40,874 nucleotides of DNA from Moorena sp. SIO3H5 (GTDB lineage: Bacteria; Cyanobacteriota; Cyanobacteriia; Cyanobacteriales; Coleofasciculaceae). Positions 1 to 8,734 of this stretch are shown piece by piece (position 1 is the stretch's first letter; every line of letters starts with the position of its first letter). Both the position numbers and the translations under genes were made by a program. The stretch covers positions 1 to 40,874 of the forward strand of contig NZ_JAAHHS010000011.1 in NCBI RefSeq assembly GCF_010692395.1, in the 5' to 3' direction. A model generated the notes under the pieces. The model saw nothing but the letters and a program-made list of their open reading frames with translations, did no database searches and was not told the DNA's origin.

Positions 1-180
1 TGTTGCAGGTTACAGGTTACAGCTTGAAGGTTACAGCTTGAAGGTTACAGCTTGAAGGTTACAGCTTGAAGGTTACAGGTTACAGGTTACAGCTTGAAGG
101 TTACAGGTTACAGGTTACAGCTTGAAGGTTACAGGTTACAGGTTACAGGTTACAGGTTATCTTCTCAACCTACCCTAAAC
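1..180. repeat. Tandem repeat array (GGTTACA / GGTTACAGCTTGAA units)
   Basis: A 7-bp unit (GGTTACA) alternates with a 14-bp version ending in AGCTTGAA for about 160 bp. It is followed by degenerate AACCTTAAACCTT stretches and a GGCCTTAAGGCC palindrome up to about 260. Heptamer tandem repeats of this type (STRR) are well known in filamentous cyanobacteria. No gene is visible here. Confidence 0.9.
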
Positions 181-264
181 CGAACGCCAAAGGTGAACAA
201 CCAAACAACCTTGGCCTTAAGGCCAAAGGCGAACGGAACCTTAAACCTTAAACCTTCAAAATTA

Positions 265-340
265 TCAAAATAAGGAACCGCCCGAACTCTGTCCGGGCGG
301 AGTGTGGTGTGAGGAGTGAACGGAAACATTTGTCTCCGCT
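265..340 (-). ncRNA. yfr1: Yfr1 small regulatory RNA
   Basis: Read on the minus strand, this stretch has the full Yfr1 architecture. A 5' stem-loop pairs CGGAGAC (338-332) with GTTTCCG (327-321). An unpaired segment follows with the ultraconserved motif ACTCCTCACACCACAC (317-302). A GC-rich terminator hairpin then pairs CCGCCCG with CGGGCGG (300-278) and runs into TTCCTTATTTT. Yfr1 is a trans-acting cyanobacterial sRNA that base-pairs with mRNAs, including porin mRNAs, through the CU-rich motif. In marine picocyanobacteria it lies next to guaB, between guaB and trxA; here it lies about 270 bp downstream of guaB3 on the same strand, which supports the call. The 5' end is set from a -10-like box. 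trxA would be expected beyond the left edge of the window but is not visible. Confidence 0.9.
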
Positions 341-346
341 TTTTCC

Positions 347-352
347 ATTGTA
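347..352 (-). promoter_or_regulatory. -10 box of the Yfr1 promoter
   Basis: On the minus strand TACAAT lies 7-8 nt before the inferred first base of Yfr1 (about 339-340). This fits a sigma-70 -10 element. A poor -35 candidate (TTGCTG) is 20 nt further upstream, so the -35 assignment is weak. Confidence 0.6.
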
Positions 353-608
353 TGTCACCGTTTATTTTTTTTCAGCAATTTCCAAGCCAGTCGAAAAATT
401 TTGACGATTGGCAGTGGTTGCGATAAGTATATATACTCAGCGCTCAAACTATTGATAACAGTTGTTCGTTAACTTTAGAAACCTGTAGAAAAGCTGTTAA
501 ATTTATCAATTACCATAATATTTGGTAATTGTCAATGATCAAGTTTCAATTTTTCAATTAATTATTGATGAACAACCAAGAATGATAAGTATTCAACTGG
601 ACACTATA

Positions 609-1772
609 TTATTTCCCCATACCTAACTGCTGAGCTTTCTGGTATACTTTCCCTTCTGTTAGCAGAGAAGGAGCAATCACTACTTCCACTTGTTGCATTT
701 CCTTGAGGTTTTTTGCTCCGAGGGTTCCCATACTGGTTTTCAATGCTCCCAAAAGGTTGTGGGTGCCATCATCCATTTGGGCTGGTCCAGTCAGAATTTG
801 CTCAAGTGTGCCAGTGCTGCCGACTTTAATTCGTGTCCCACGGGGTAGCACGCTGGAAGGGGTTGCCATCCCCCAATGAAATCCTTGTCCGGGAGCTTCT
901 TTGGCACGGGCGAAAGGAGAACCAATCATCACCCCATCAGCACCACAAGCAATACACTTACAGATGTCACCTCCTGTAATTAAACCGCCATCAGCAATCA
1001 CTTGCACATAGTTACCGGTTTCCTGATAGTAGTCGTCACGGGCAGCAGCGCAATCGGCAACTGCTGTTGCCTGAGGTACACCTACACCCAAGACACCCCG
1101 AGAGGTACAAGCAGCACCAGGACCAATACCCACCAAGACAGCAGTTGCCCCAACTTTCATCAAATTGAGGGCAACGTCGTAGGTCACGCAATTCCCCAAA
1201 ATTACTGGCATGGGCATATCCTGACAAAACTGTCCCAAATCCAGGGGATTGATAGACTCTGGTGACAGGTGAGCTGTTGAAACGACTGTTGCTTGAACAA
1301 ACATTAAATCAGCACCAGCTTCTGCCACTACCTGACTATATTTACTGGCTCCAGCAGGGGTCAGACTCACAGCTGCAATACCACCTTGGTCTTTGATTTC
1401 CCGAATTCGCTGGGTAATCAATTCTGGCTTAATCGGTGAACTATAAAGTTCCTGCATCAGGGGAACAAACTCAGAATTTCCCACCGAGGCAATGCGGTCT
1501 AGAATCGGTGATGGGTCAGCATAACGGGTTTGAATCCCTTCTAAGTTGAGAACCCCCATTGCCCCAATTTGGGACAACTTGACTGCCATGGACACATCAA
1601 TCACCCCATCCATAGCGCTGGCGATAATGGGAATTTCCCGTTCAATACCACCAATACGCCAGCGAGTATCAGCCAAACTGGGGTCGAGTGTCCGCTGTCC
1701 GGGAACAAGTGCAATTTCATCTATGCCGTAGGCTCTGCGAGCTATCTTACCTCGCCCAATTTGAATATCCAC
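609..1772 (-). CDS. guaB3: GuaB3 family IMP-dehydrogenase-related protein
   Basis: The 387-residue product is a (beta/alpha)8 barrel of the IMPDH/GMP reductase superfamily and lacks the CBS pair of classical IMP dehydrogenase. The N-terminus (DIQIGRGKIARRAYGIDEI) is the GuaB3 signature found in cyanobacteria and actinobacteria. The phosphate/IMP-binding loop appears as GIGPGAACTSRGVLG, with the loop Cys, and ADGGLITGGDICK follows. Length matches the family, so the gene is intact. The start is GTG, preceded by a GGAAG-like ribosome site. Family knowledge places it in purine nucleotide metabolism; whether it acts as an IMP dehydrogenase or a GMP reductase is not settled by the sequence. The Yfr1 sRNA lies downstream on the same strand. 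Confidence 0.93.
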   Translation of the reverse strand: MDIQIGRGKIARRAYGIDEIALVPGQRTLDPSLADTRWRIGGIEREIPIIASAMDGVIDVSMAVKLSQIGAMGVLNLEGIQTRYADPSPILDRIASVGNSEFVPLMQELYSSPIKPELITQRIREIKDQGGIAAVSLTPAGASKYSQVVAEAGADLMFVQATVVSTAHLSPESINPLDLGQFCQDMPMPVILGNCVTYDVALNLMKVGATAVLVGIGPGAACTSRGVLGVGVPQATAVADCAAARDDYYQETGNYVQVIADGGLITGGDICKCIACGADGVMIGSPFARAKEAPGQGFHWGMATPSSVLPRGTRIKVGSTGTLEQILTGPAQMDDGTHNLLGALKTSMGTLGAKNLKEMQQVEVVIAPSLLTEGKVYQKAQQLGMGK

Positions 1773-1891
1773 GCTGTTTTTCTTCCGAGATTATTTTAGC
1801 TAGGTTATCAAATTGGAGCGAAGATTGCTCGAACTATACAAAGAAACTATGAATTGTGAAGCATGAAGTATCAATTATGAATTCTTAATAC

Positions 1892-2005
1892 GTAAGCATT
1901 CAGCTAAAGGCCTTTGGCCACGCTACGCGAACAGCTATCAGCTATCAGCTATTCGCGTAGCGTGGCCAAGAGCTGACGGCTGAGGACTGACCGCTGAATG
2001 CTTAC
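1892..2005. repeat. Nested palindromic repeat element (MITE-like)
   Basis: A 114-bp unit is bounded by a perfect 13-bp inverted repeat, GTAAGCATTCAGC (1892-1904) and its complement (1993-2005). Inside is a perfect 18-bp inverted repeat, TTGGCCACGCTACGCGAA (1914-1931 and 1952-1969), around a loop of AGCTATC heptamers. Related copies lie at 9863-10090 and 34613-34865. It sits between guaB3 and the flotillin gene. Confidence 0.85.
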
Positions 2006-2014
2006 CTTCATACT

Positions 2015-4117
2015 TCAGCCTTTCCCTGATTTAGGTTTCTTGATGCTTGGGTGGGTAAGGTGGTTTTTTTCGGTAAGGTTTGAGGTTGCTGCTGCCTGTG
2101 ATGGGATGATATCCGTGGTCGGGGTTTTCTTATCCTTTGGTTTGATTGTATTACTGGTGTTTGTGCTACTGTTGTGAGTAATCATCTGGCGGATTTGACT
2201 AATCAATGGCCCTAGCTTGCCTTCCTCTAACAAACCATTAATCATTGATAAGCCAGTGGTAGACAGTAGCAGTTTGTTGATGTCACCTACACTGCTAGCT
2301 CCGTTACCATTATTGCCATTGACACCGGGGAAGGAGTAAATCCGAGTATCTCCCAAAATTCCTGGCTGGGGAGCCAAGGCTTTGGCAATTTCTGGTAGTT
2401 GAGGGGCTAACTCTGGCCATATGGTAGTGATGATTTTAGCAGTTAGCTGAGCATCGCTGATGGAATTTTCGGCTTCGATCAGGGATCGTTTACCTTCTGC
2501 CTCTGCTAAGGCTTTATCTCGATTTGCCTCTGCTAGGGTGCGGATCGACTCAGCTTCTAGTTCTGCTGCTTGTCTGGCTGCTTCAGCTTGACGAGAGCGG
2601 CGGAATACATCGATTTCAATCACGTTTTGCTCACCAATCCGCCGTTGTTCGGCTTCTTGTTCAGCAGCAATGATAGAAAGGCGTTGTTGCCGTTCGGCTT
2701 CTTCTACTTCCGTAGCGGTGGCTACAGCGGCTTCAGCTTGAGCTCGTTCGGCTTCGGAATTGAAGCGATCGCGTTCTTTTTCGGAAATTGCGATCGCAGC
2801 GTCTTGTTGAGCAATTTTTGACTCTCGTTCTGCTTCTGCCAATTCTACCTGAGAATTCAGCAAGGCAGCATCGACGGTTTTCTGACGAGTAACTTCTGCT
2901 ACTTCTGCTTCCTGTTTTTGCAGGATTTGTGCCACCTTGAGGGTTTTATTCCGTTCTTCTAATTCAATATCTGCCTGAATTTTCTTAGCTTGAACTGCCA
3001 GCTGTTGTTGAATCTTTTCCTCTTCTAAGGTTTTCTGACGATTAATTTCTGCCAATTCCGCTTCTTGTTTTTGCAGGGTTTGTGCTACCTTAAGGGCTTT
3101 ATTCCGTTCTTCTAGGGTGATATCTGCTTCAATTTGGCTTTGCTGCAAGGCCAGTAGTTTACGAATTTCTTCCTCTTCTACAGACTTATTCTGTAAAATT
3201 TTAGTCCGCTGAATTGTGGCTGCTTCTGTGGCTTTAGCTTCTTCTATTTCCCGCTCACGCTGGGCTTTTAGGGCTTCAACCTCAAGCTTTTGTGCCAGTT
3301 TCGCTTCTTCTTGTTCTTGGGCAATGCGTAGGGATTGCTTTTCAGCGTTTAGTTCTTTCTCTTCAATGGCAACTTTGGTATTTAACTCAACTTCAGTTTT
3401 TTGCTGAATTGATTGTTGAATGGTTTCCGTGCGCAGACGTACTCCTTGGGCATCAAAGAAGTTATTCGTATCGTAGGTATCACTCTCTTCTATTTCAGAA
3501 ATCGCGATATTATTGAGGGTTAATCCGACTTTTCTTAAGTCTTGCTGAATCAAATTCAACACTTCATCAGCAAATCCTAATTTATCGGAATCAATTTCTG
3601 CCAAATTCTTTTTCTTGGCTGCTGCTCTAATAGCATCATCCGCCCGTTTTTCGATAGCTTCTTTAATATCTTCGGGGGAAATTTTACCTTCACGAGACAG
3701 TCGTTGGGCAGCAGTAATCACATCTTCTTCATTGGCATTGATACAGACATAAAAGGTTACCCGCATATTAGCCCGCAGGTAGTCTTGGGTCCGAACTGCT
3801 AGGTTACCTGTCCGCTCAACATCAATAGAAATTTCTCTGAGTGGGATACGGGTAAGTTCATGAAATCCTGGCAAAACCACACACCCGCCACTGAGAATAA
3901 CCGTTTTCTTTTTGACAAAGACACCACCTGTCCGCAAAAATGCTTCGTTGTTGGGGGTGATGACATAAACTCTGGTGTAAGCCCAGATGCTTAATAGCAA
4001 TAATACAATCAGACCTCCAATCACACCAGGGAAAAATAGAATTCCAGGAGGAAGCTGGGCTATAGATGACTGTACCGGAACATTTTGCACTGTTGTATTC
4101 ATCGATGAGTTTGACAT
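2015..4117 (-). CDS. Flotillin-family (SPFH) membrane protein, YqiK-like
   Basis: The product is a flotillin-like scaffold of membrane microdomains. I place the start at ATG 4117 (MSNSSMN, 700 residues). An upstream ATG at 4210 would add 31 Ser/Ile-rich residues that do not look like the family. Counting from 4117, a membrane segment spans about residues 26-47, the SPFH domain about 48-235, and a very long Glu/Ala/Gln-rich coiled coil about 240-580. The coiled coil contains a near-duplicate block of about 50 residues (IEADITLEERNKALKVAQ and IQADIELEERNKTLKVAQ). The C-terminal tail is low-complexity and Lys-rich. The gene lies directly downstream of the OB-fold membrane gene at 4234-4935, the same order as yqiJ-yqiK in enterobacteria, so the two are probably one operon. 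The specific role in this organism is unknown. Confidence 0.88.
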   Translation of the reverse strand: MSNSSMNTTVQNVPVQSSIAQLPPGILFFPGVIGGLIVLLLLSIWAYTRVYVITPNNEAFLRTGGVFVKKKTVILSGGCVVLPGFHELTRIPLREISIDVERTGNLAVRTQDYLRANMRVTFYVCINANEEDVITAAQRLSREGKISPEDIKEAIEKRADDAIRAAAKKKNLAEIDSDKLGFADEVLNLIQQDLRKVGLTLNNIAISEIEESDTYDTNNFFDAQGVRLRTETIQQSIQQKTEVELNTKVAIEEKELNAEKQSLRIAQEQEEAKLAQKLEVEALKAQREREIEEAKATEAATIQRTKILQNKSVEEEEIRKLLALQQSQIEADITLEERNKALKVAQTLQKQEAELAEINRQKTLEEEKIQQQLAVQAKKIQADIELEERNKTLKVAQILQKQEAEVAEVTRQKTVDAALLNSQVELAEAERESKIAQQDAAIAISEKERDRFNSEAERAQAEAAVATATEVEEAERQQRLSIIAAEQEAEQRRIGEQNVIEIDVFRRSRQAEAARQAAELEAESIRTLAEANRDKALAEAEGKRSLIEAENSISDAQLTAKIITTIWPELAPQLPEIAKALAPQPGILGDTRIYSFPGVNGNNGNGASSVGDINKLLLSTTGLSMINGLLEEGKLGPLISQIRQMITHNSSTNTSNTIKPKDKKTPTTDIIPSQAAATSNLTEKNHLTHPSIKKPKSGKG

Positions 4118-4233
4118 GGCTAAAATAGATTTAAGATAAATGGAGCTATATATACTAATCAGGGAAGATGAAAAAAATTTTGATAATCTTGAGCAACTGA
4201 TATACATCACAGCAGGTTGTACACCCTTGGTAA

Positions 4234-4935
4234 CTAATGGGCATTGTCTAACCAGGCTTGCTGATCAGCACTATCTTTAACCACTACGAGATAGTTATGA
4301 TGGTGTCGGTCAATCACTAATACTTGGTTCCCCCGTTTAGGAGTAACTGTTGCCCAATTTGGTAAGGTGGCATTGACTGTAACTAAATTACGAGCTGGAT
4401 CTAGAACATCGACTTGACCGATTTTGCCTTGGTTTTCCTTGGGAATGGTGGCAGAAGAAACTGTACCGTGACAGCCAATAAAGCGATCGCTACTGGTATC
4501 TTCTCCAAAGGAGGCGAAAATTTTTCCTATTGGTCGAGAGATGAATCCTCCGGTAACTAGGGTCAAGAACAATGACATTACTGATACCACCCCAGCTAAA
4601 AACCCCGTGGGAATACTGCCAGTAAGACCACCAATCATGACATTGAACATCCAGCCGAAAAGTCCCAAAAGGCTACAGTCTGTTGCCAAGAGTAAAATTA
4701 GGGGGGCTTTACCGATACCTAGCCATCCTAGAATCTCAATACCACCTTCACCATCGGCATCAGTATCTGTATCAGTACCGATATCTACATCTACATCCAG
4801 ATCTACATCCAGATCTACATCTGCATCTATATCCATGTCATCGTCTCCGCCACCGGAAACAATTACTAACAGAAACAGTAGAACTCCCATACCCAAAAAG
4901 ATCCAGTAGGGGAGGTTGGCTAGGTCAAATAGCAT
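4234..4935 (-). CDS. OB-fold/NfeD-like membrane protein, YqiJ-like, with Asp-rich repeat
   Basis: The 233-residue protein has a first membrane helix at about residues 8-27, two further hydrophobic segments at about 73-98 and 108-132, and a C-terminal OB-fold-like region at about 150-225. This is the layout of YqiJ/NfeD partners of flotillins, and the flotillin gene follows on the same strand. Between helix 1 and helix 2 lies a striking tract (31-61) with 16 Asp in 31 residues, mostly alternating D-x-D-x. It is encoded by near-identical 12-bp units around 4781-4850. Ending in DTDADGEGG, it resembles calcium-binding DxDxDG loops, so metal binding is a reasonable inference but is not shown. The downstream flotillin start at 4117 is 116 bp away. 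A HIP1 site precedes the gene at about 4944. Confidence 0.82.
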   Translation of the reverse strand: MLFDLANLPYWIFLGMGVLLFLLVIVSGGGDDDMDIDADVDLDVDLDVDVDIGTDTDTDADGEGGIEILGWLGIGKAPLILLLATDCSLLGLFGWMFNVMIGGLTGSIPTGFLAGVVSVMSLFLTLVTGGFISRPIGKIFASFGEDTSSDRFIGCHGTVSSATIPKENQGKIGQVDVLDPARNLVTVNATLPNWATVTPKRGNQVLVIDRHHHNYLVVVKDSADQQAWLDNAH

Positions 4936-5079
4936 GGGTGTATGCGATCGCGTTTTTTGAATGAATTGTTGCTCTATATATCCAGCCTAACGACTGGTTT
5001 CTTGGAAATCGGGAAAATGTAAGTATTTTTAATGTTCTTGAAAGATTAACCATTAGCCGATATTCCGCACTTTAAAGTC

Positions 5080-5455
5080 TCACAATCAGAATTAACTGAG
5101 AAAGGAATAGAAGGCTATCGCCGATCCGAGAATATCTAGCAAATACCCAGAAGTGCAACAACACTGGTTTGTGGTAGAAACTCAGAAGCGCAAGGAGTCT
5201 GACCTCAAGCAACTGCAGAAGAAACTTAGCCATTGCAACACCCCACTGGCAAACCAAACTACAGAAATTGAGCGTGCAAGAGTTTACCTGTGAGCCAGAT
5301 GCATGGGCTGCAGAGGATCAATTTGAACAGCGCTTACCCTGGCATCGACTGGAGACCTGCACTGTGGTGTCGAAACCCCATGATCACAAACGGGGCAAGC
5401 CCAAAGCTCGAAGCTAACTCAACGAAATCACCTATCACGTTCAAGACCACGGCAG
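5080..5455 (+). pseudogene. IS1634-like transposase remnant
   Basis: No long frame survives, but pieced across frameshifts and stops the plus strand reads QQHWFVVETQKRKESDLKQL, then FTCEPDAWAAEDQFEQRLP, then KPHDHKRGKPKARS and LNEITYHVQ. This is the central region of IS1634-family DDE transposases (the YSEQA...RA, ACEADA...FE and KRGRP segments). At least one frameshift (near 5110 and again near 5285) and an in-frame stop after KARS disable it. Its 3' side runs into a dispersed repeat (CGCTCATGGCGG, 5460-5480) that recurs at 23092. Confidence 0.7.
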
Positions 5456-5724
5456 TCGCTCATGGCGGAAAACCCCAAGACCGCTTAGATGCGACCCTTT
5501 AGAAATTTTATCTAGAAAATCTTGCCTTTTTTATTCATTATTTTCTCGATAGCCGTAAGTTTTTTTCGTAAACAACTATTTAATCAAGCTTTATTTATAG
5601 TGATATTAATAATTTATTTTTGCCACTTTTTTGCCATTTTATTTTGAGTTAATTACCCTTAAAAATATTAATATATAAAAAACCCCTAAATTTCGGTTTT
5701 TATATATTTTTATAACTCTCTTTT

Positions 5725-5872
5725 TGCCTATAATTGGCTGTTTACTTTCTCTTTTTTAAGCAGATAATTGTATTTCGGATAATTTTCAAGAGACGACTAG
5801 CTTGAGTTTTTCCCATGCCATCGTCAATAGCACTCATGACTTTTGTTCTTAAATCGTAACTGTAAGAAACTG
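5725..5872 (-). pseudogene. IS630-like transposase N-terminal remnant
   Basis: The minus strand encodes SYSYDLRTKVMSAIDDGMGK followed by TQASRLLKIIRNTI. This matches the N-terminal helix-turn-helix of IS630-family transposases (YSxDLRxKVxxAIxxG.xxxAxxxFxxSRxTI). The match decays into AT-rich DNA with stops, though a short TANYRQK patch near 5730 may continue it. Only about 45 residues of roughly 300 remain. It is embedded in a very AT-rich stretch (5520-5760) with no other visible gene. Confidence 0.65.
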
Positions 5873-5959
5873 GATTTTTATTAATTAATTAACAAAAATT
5901 GACTTGATGACTAGTATGTCCTATTATTTGCTTCGACTGCTATAGGACGGAACAATTTG

Positions 5960-6283
5960 AGGTAAACGAGTGCTCGACAAGGTCAAACAGATCGGCAAAG
6001 CGGTCTCGCGGTTGTATCTGATTTGGGTTGATGGAGGCAATAGTTGTGAGCCTTTCATCATGTGGGTCATGGATTTGTGCGGTTGGATGGTACAATTCTT
6101 ACTCCTACCCCAACAGACCAAAGGCTTCGTACTGCTTAAAAAGCGTTGGGTAGTGGAGCGCACTTTTGGTTGGCTGATGGGATGCTTTCGATATGGTCAC
6201 AGACTTATGAGTTATTGGCTCAAACATCAGAGACATTCATTTATCTGGCTATGATACGGATCATGGATCGCCGCTTGGCATAA
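5960..6283 (+). pseudogene. IS5-family transposase C-terminal remnant (frameshifted)
   Basis: The frame from about 5970 reads RLYLIWVDGGNSCEPFIMWV and KKRWVVERTFGWLMGC. These are the second DDE Asp region (WVDGG) and the conserved C-terminal ERTFGWL block of IS5-type transposases. A frameshift near 6190 moves the ending to another frame (YELLAQTSETFIYLAMIRIM then DRRLA and stop at 6281-6283), which is the normal family C-terminus. The N-terminal two thirds are missing. It cannot be active. Confidence 0.8.
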
Positions 6284-6362
6284 AATTTGACCTCTGATCA
6301 CTTTTCAAATATCCTCTTAGTTCAATCAGTAATATTCTTGATGCGGCAATTTCAATTTATAT

Positions 6363-7997
6363 ATGAAACAAAAACTGACCTGGTGGCAAATAGCTAAACA
6401 AGGGCTGACTTATCTTTTCATGTTAGGTCTGAGTACTTTTCCCTCAGAGGCAGTCGCTGAGACCTTTCGTCTCAGGGAAGCAACAATCGCAGAGATAACC
6501 CGTGCTTTTGAGAAGAATGCACTCACTTCTGAACAATTAGTGCAACTTTATCTCAATCGTATTGAAGCCTATGACGATCAGGGGCCGAAAATTAATGGGC
6601 TAATTTCTATCAATAACAATGCCCTTAAAGAAGCAAGGGCGTTAGACCAAGAACGCCAGCAGAAAGGACCACGAAGTCCTTTACATGGCATCCCCATCAT
6701 TCTGAAAGATAACTATGACACTACCGATTTACCCACAACAGGAGGATCGGTGCTGCTGGAAGGTTCCTTACCCCCCGATGATGCTTTTACTGTTAAGAAG
6801 TTGCGAGAGGCAGGAGCCATTATTCTTGGTAAAGCAAACATGAGTGAATTTGCTGAATCCTATGGTAGGCTAGGTTACAGTTCCCTTGGGGGACTGACAC
6901 GCAATCCCTACAAATTAACTCGTGATCCTTCGGGTTCGAGTGGAGGCAGTGGGGCTGTAATTGCGGCAAATTTTGCTGTTTTAGCCACCGGAAGCGATAC
7001 TTCAGGCTCAATTCGTGGCCCTGCAGCAGTAGCAGGTCTTGTCGGTATCAAACCCACTCAGGGATTGGTTAGTCGAGATGGTATTATCCCCCTAACCCTC
7101 TCCTTTGATAGTGCGGGCCCTATAGCTCGAACCGTGACAGATGCAGCGATCGCTTTGGGTGTAATGGCAGGGGTTGATCCCAATGATTACCGTACCCTGG
7201 ACAGTGAAGGGAAAACATATAAGGACTACACCCAGTTTCTCAATAAACAAGCCCTAAAAGGGGCAAGAATTGGGGTGGCGATTGATTTTCGGGGTGGGAA
7301 CCCTGAGGTAGATGCTGCAACTGATGCAGCAGTTGCTAAGCTGAGGGAATTAGGTGCAACAGTTGAGTCGGTGGATTTCTCTCCCAAATTGGAAAACCTC
7401 TGGCCTTTCATGGCACCGGTAACAGAGGCTGAGTTTGAACCCCAGATCGATAGTTACCTCAAAAACCTCCAGCTTCCATTCCCTGACACCCTAAGGGAAA
7501 TGTATTCGATGAGCTTATCTAACCCATTAGTAAATTCAGAACAGGCTCTCAATCCCGGTCGCGTCGGAGGGTTTGAAGAATCTCTAAAGCATCCAGAACT
7601 GGCTGATCCCGAATATCTTTATATTCTCCATTTCGAGTTTCCTAGGGTTCGCCAGGAGATTTTATCGATTATGACTGCCCAAAATCTCGACGCGATTATT
7701 TGGCCCACCATGACTTGTCCTGCCGGTCCGCTCTATAATGTCGAGGATCCAACCTATCAATGTGCTTCAAGTGACCCCTACATACCAGGGTACTTAGCCA
7801 ATGTTTCTGGTTTTCCCGGCATTTCTGTGGCAATGGGCTTTACTGAGCAGGGATTACCCCTAGGACTGACTTTCTTTGGTAAGCCTTACAGTGAGCCTAC
7901 CTTACTGGGATTCGCTTATGCTTACGAACAGGCAACCCAGTTTCGGCGACCTCCAACAAGCACTCCTGCTTTGCCCGGTGAAAATTTTGACTATTAG
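6363..7997 (+). CDS. Exported amidase (amidase signature family)
   Basis: This 544-residue amidase-signature enzyme hydrolyses an amide bond; the substrate cannot be told from sequence, and the nearest resemblance is to secreted peptide-amidase-like proteins. A signal peptide is visible: a Lys-rich start, a hydrophobic core at about 15-25 and an AVA cleavage site at about residue 32. The Ser-cisSer-Lys triad is present: Lys115 in IILKDNYD, cis-Ser192 in PSGSSGGSGA and the nucleophile Ser216 in SDTSGSIRGPA, with the usual 24-residue spacing between the serines. Length is normal, so the gene is intact. It stands alone after the IS remnants and ends before a strong terminator at 8152. Export to the periplasm is inferred from the signal peptide. 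Confidence 0.92.
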   Translation: MKQKLTWWQIAKQGLTYLFMLGLSTFPSEAVAETFRLREATIAEITRAFEKNALTSEQLVQLYLNRIEAYDDQGPKINGLISINNNALKEARALDQERQQKGPRSPLHGIPIILKDNYDTTDLPTTGGSVLLEGSLPPDDAFTVKKLREAGAIILGKANMSEFAESYGRLGYSSLGGLTRNPYKLTRDPSGSSGGSGAVIAANFAVLATGSDTSGSIRGPAAVAGLVGIKPTQGLVSRDGIIPLTLSFDSAGPIARTVTDAAIALGVMAGVDPNDYRTLDSEGKTYKDYTQFLNKQALKGARIGVAIDFRGGNPEVDAATDAAVAKLRELGATVESVDFSPKLENLWPFMAPVTEAEFEPQIDSYLKNLQLPFPDTLREMYSMSLSNPLVNSEQALNPGRVGGFEESLKHPELADPEYLYILHFEFPRVRQEILSIMTAQNLDAIIWPTMTCPAGPLYNVEDPTYQCASSDPYIPGYLANVSGFPGISVAMGFTEQGLPLGLTFFGKPYSEPTLLGFAYAYEQATQFRRPPTSTPALPGENFDY

Positions 7998-8151
7998 TGG
8001 GTAACTGAGATTTTTTGGGATCTAGACCAAATCAAAACTAACTGAGTATCAAGGTACTACTAGTGCTGCTAAGCGCGCGAATCGGAACTATTTTAGATGA
8101 CCTGATTCAGCAATCTAGTAACAACCAATAAATCAATAGAAATCATTCACA

Positions 8152-8180
8152 AACCCCTACGAGTTATTGTAGGGGTTTTT
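8152..8180 (+). terminator. Rho-independent terminator
   Basis: A perfect 9-bp stem, AACCCCTAC (8152-8160) and GTAGGGGTT (8169-8177), has an 8-nt loop and runs into TTTTT. It probably ends the amidase transcript about 155 bp downstream of its stop codon. Confidence 0.85.
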
Positions 8181-8233
8181 ATAATCTCCTCTCCAACCTA
8201 GGGAATGTGGGTTTAAGCATTCAGCCACAAGAC

Positions 8234-8434
8234 TTAAGATTTCCTGGGGATTTTCGGAATTACTAGGAAAATTCCGAGAATCAACACTTTAATTAGTAGT
8301 GGGGCAAAAACAAAGCTTAGGAACAGGCAAATTATCACAACTAATAATGATGCCACTTTCAATATTTCTTCTGTAGTGTTAACAGAAAGGTAAGTAGCTA
8401 CTGCAGCAATCACCAAACTGATTAGTAAGGGCAT
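8234..8434 (-). CDS. Small hydrophobic membrane protein, unknown function
   Basis: The 66-residue product has a hydrophobic N-terminal segment (about 1-17), a short polar turn with Glu22, Glu23 and Lys26, and a long hydrophobic stretch (about 28-60) that could hold one or two helices. It ends in a basic tail (PKIPRKS). A weak purine-rich site (GAGAG) precedes the ATG. I do not recognise the family. It stands alone between the amidase terminator and the ClpP-like protease gene, on the opposite strand to both. The composition fits a real small membrane protein, but coding status is not proven. Confidence 0.5.
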   Translation of the reverse strand: MPLLISLVIAAVATYLSVNTTEEILKVASLLVVIICLFLSFVFAPLLIKVLILGIFLVIPKIPRKS

Positions 8435-8734
8435 ATACTCTCGATTGAGTCACTAAATACTAATCAGGGTTAACCCTTAACTTTTATGACTAAGCTTGGC
8501 TTTTTGTAACAAAACTTCACTTAAGTTAACTTACAGGAGTTTTGGCGTTGCTTAAACTACAGGTGATAGGACACACTATTATCAGGACTTCCTGAAGACT
8601 TAAAAACAGTCTGGCTTTCTCTAGCAAGGCATCAGCCCACAAAACTAAGCCAAAAAAACTAAAAATTAGCAATAAAGCATCCCTTCGAACGGGAAAACTA
8701 AAGGGTACAACTACTAGATACCTCTACGTAAGCG
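8435..8734. other. Intergenic region, no feature recognised
   Basis: This 300-bp divergent spacer separates the small membrane gene from the protease gene. I find no ORF, tRNA or strong hairpin. Promoters for both flanking genes are expected here but cannot be assigned with confidence. Confidence 0.5.

Noticed and set aside
2015..4210. Extended flotillin start at 4210
   Set aside because: The extra 31 residues (MMYISCSRLSKFFSSSLISI...) precede a better family-like start at 4117 and include no conserved sequence.
4541..4909. Plus-strand Ser/Thr-rich ORF opposite the OB-fold gene
   Set aside because: It is the antisense shadow of the Asp-rich repeat; the minus-strand frame has family features.
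5290..5502. 70-residue plus-strand ORF in the IS1634 remnant
   Set aside because: The transposase similarity runs in a different frame; this ORF is a shadow.
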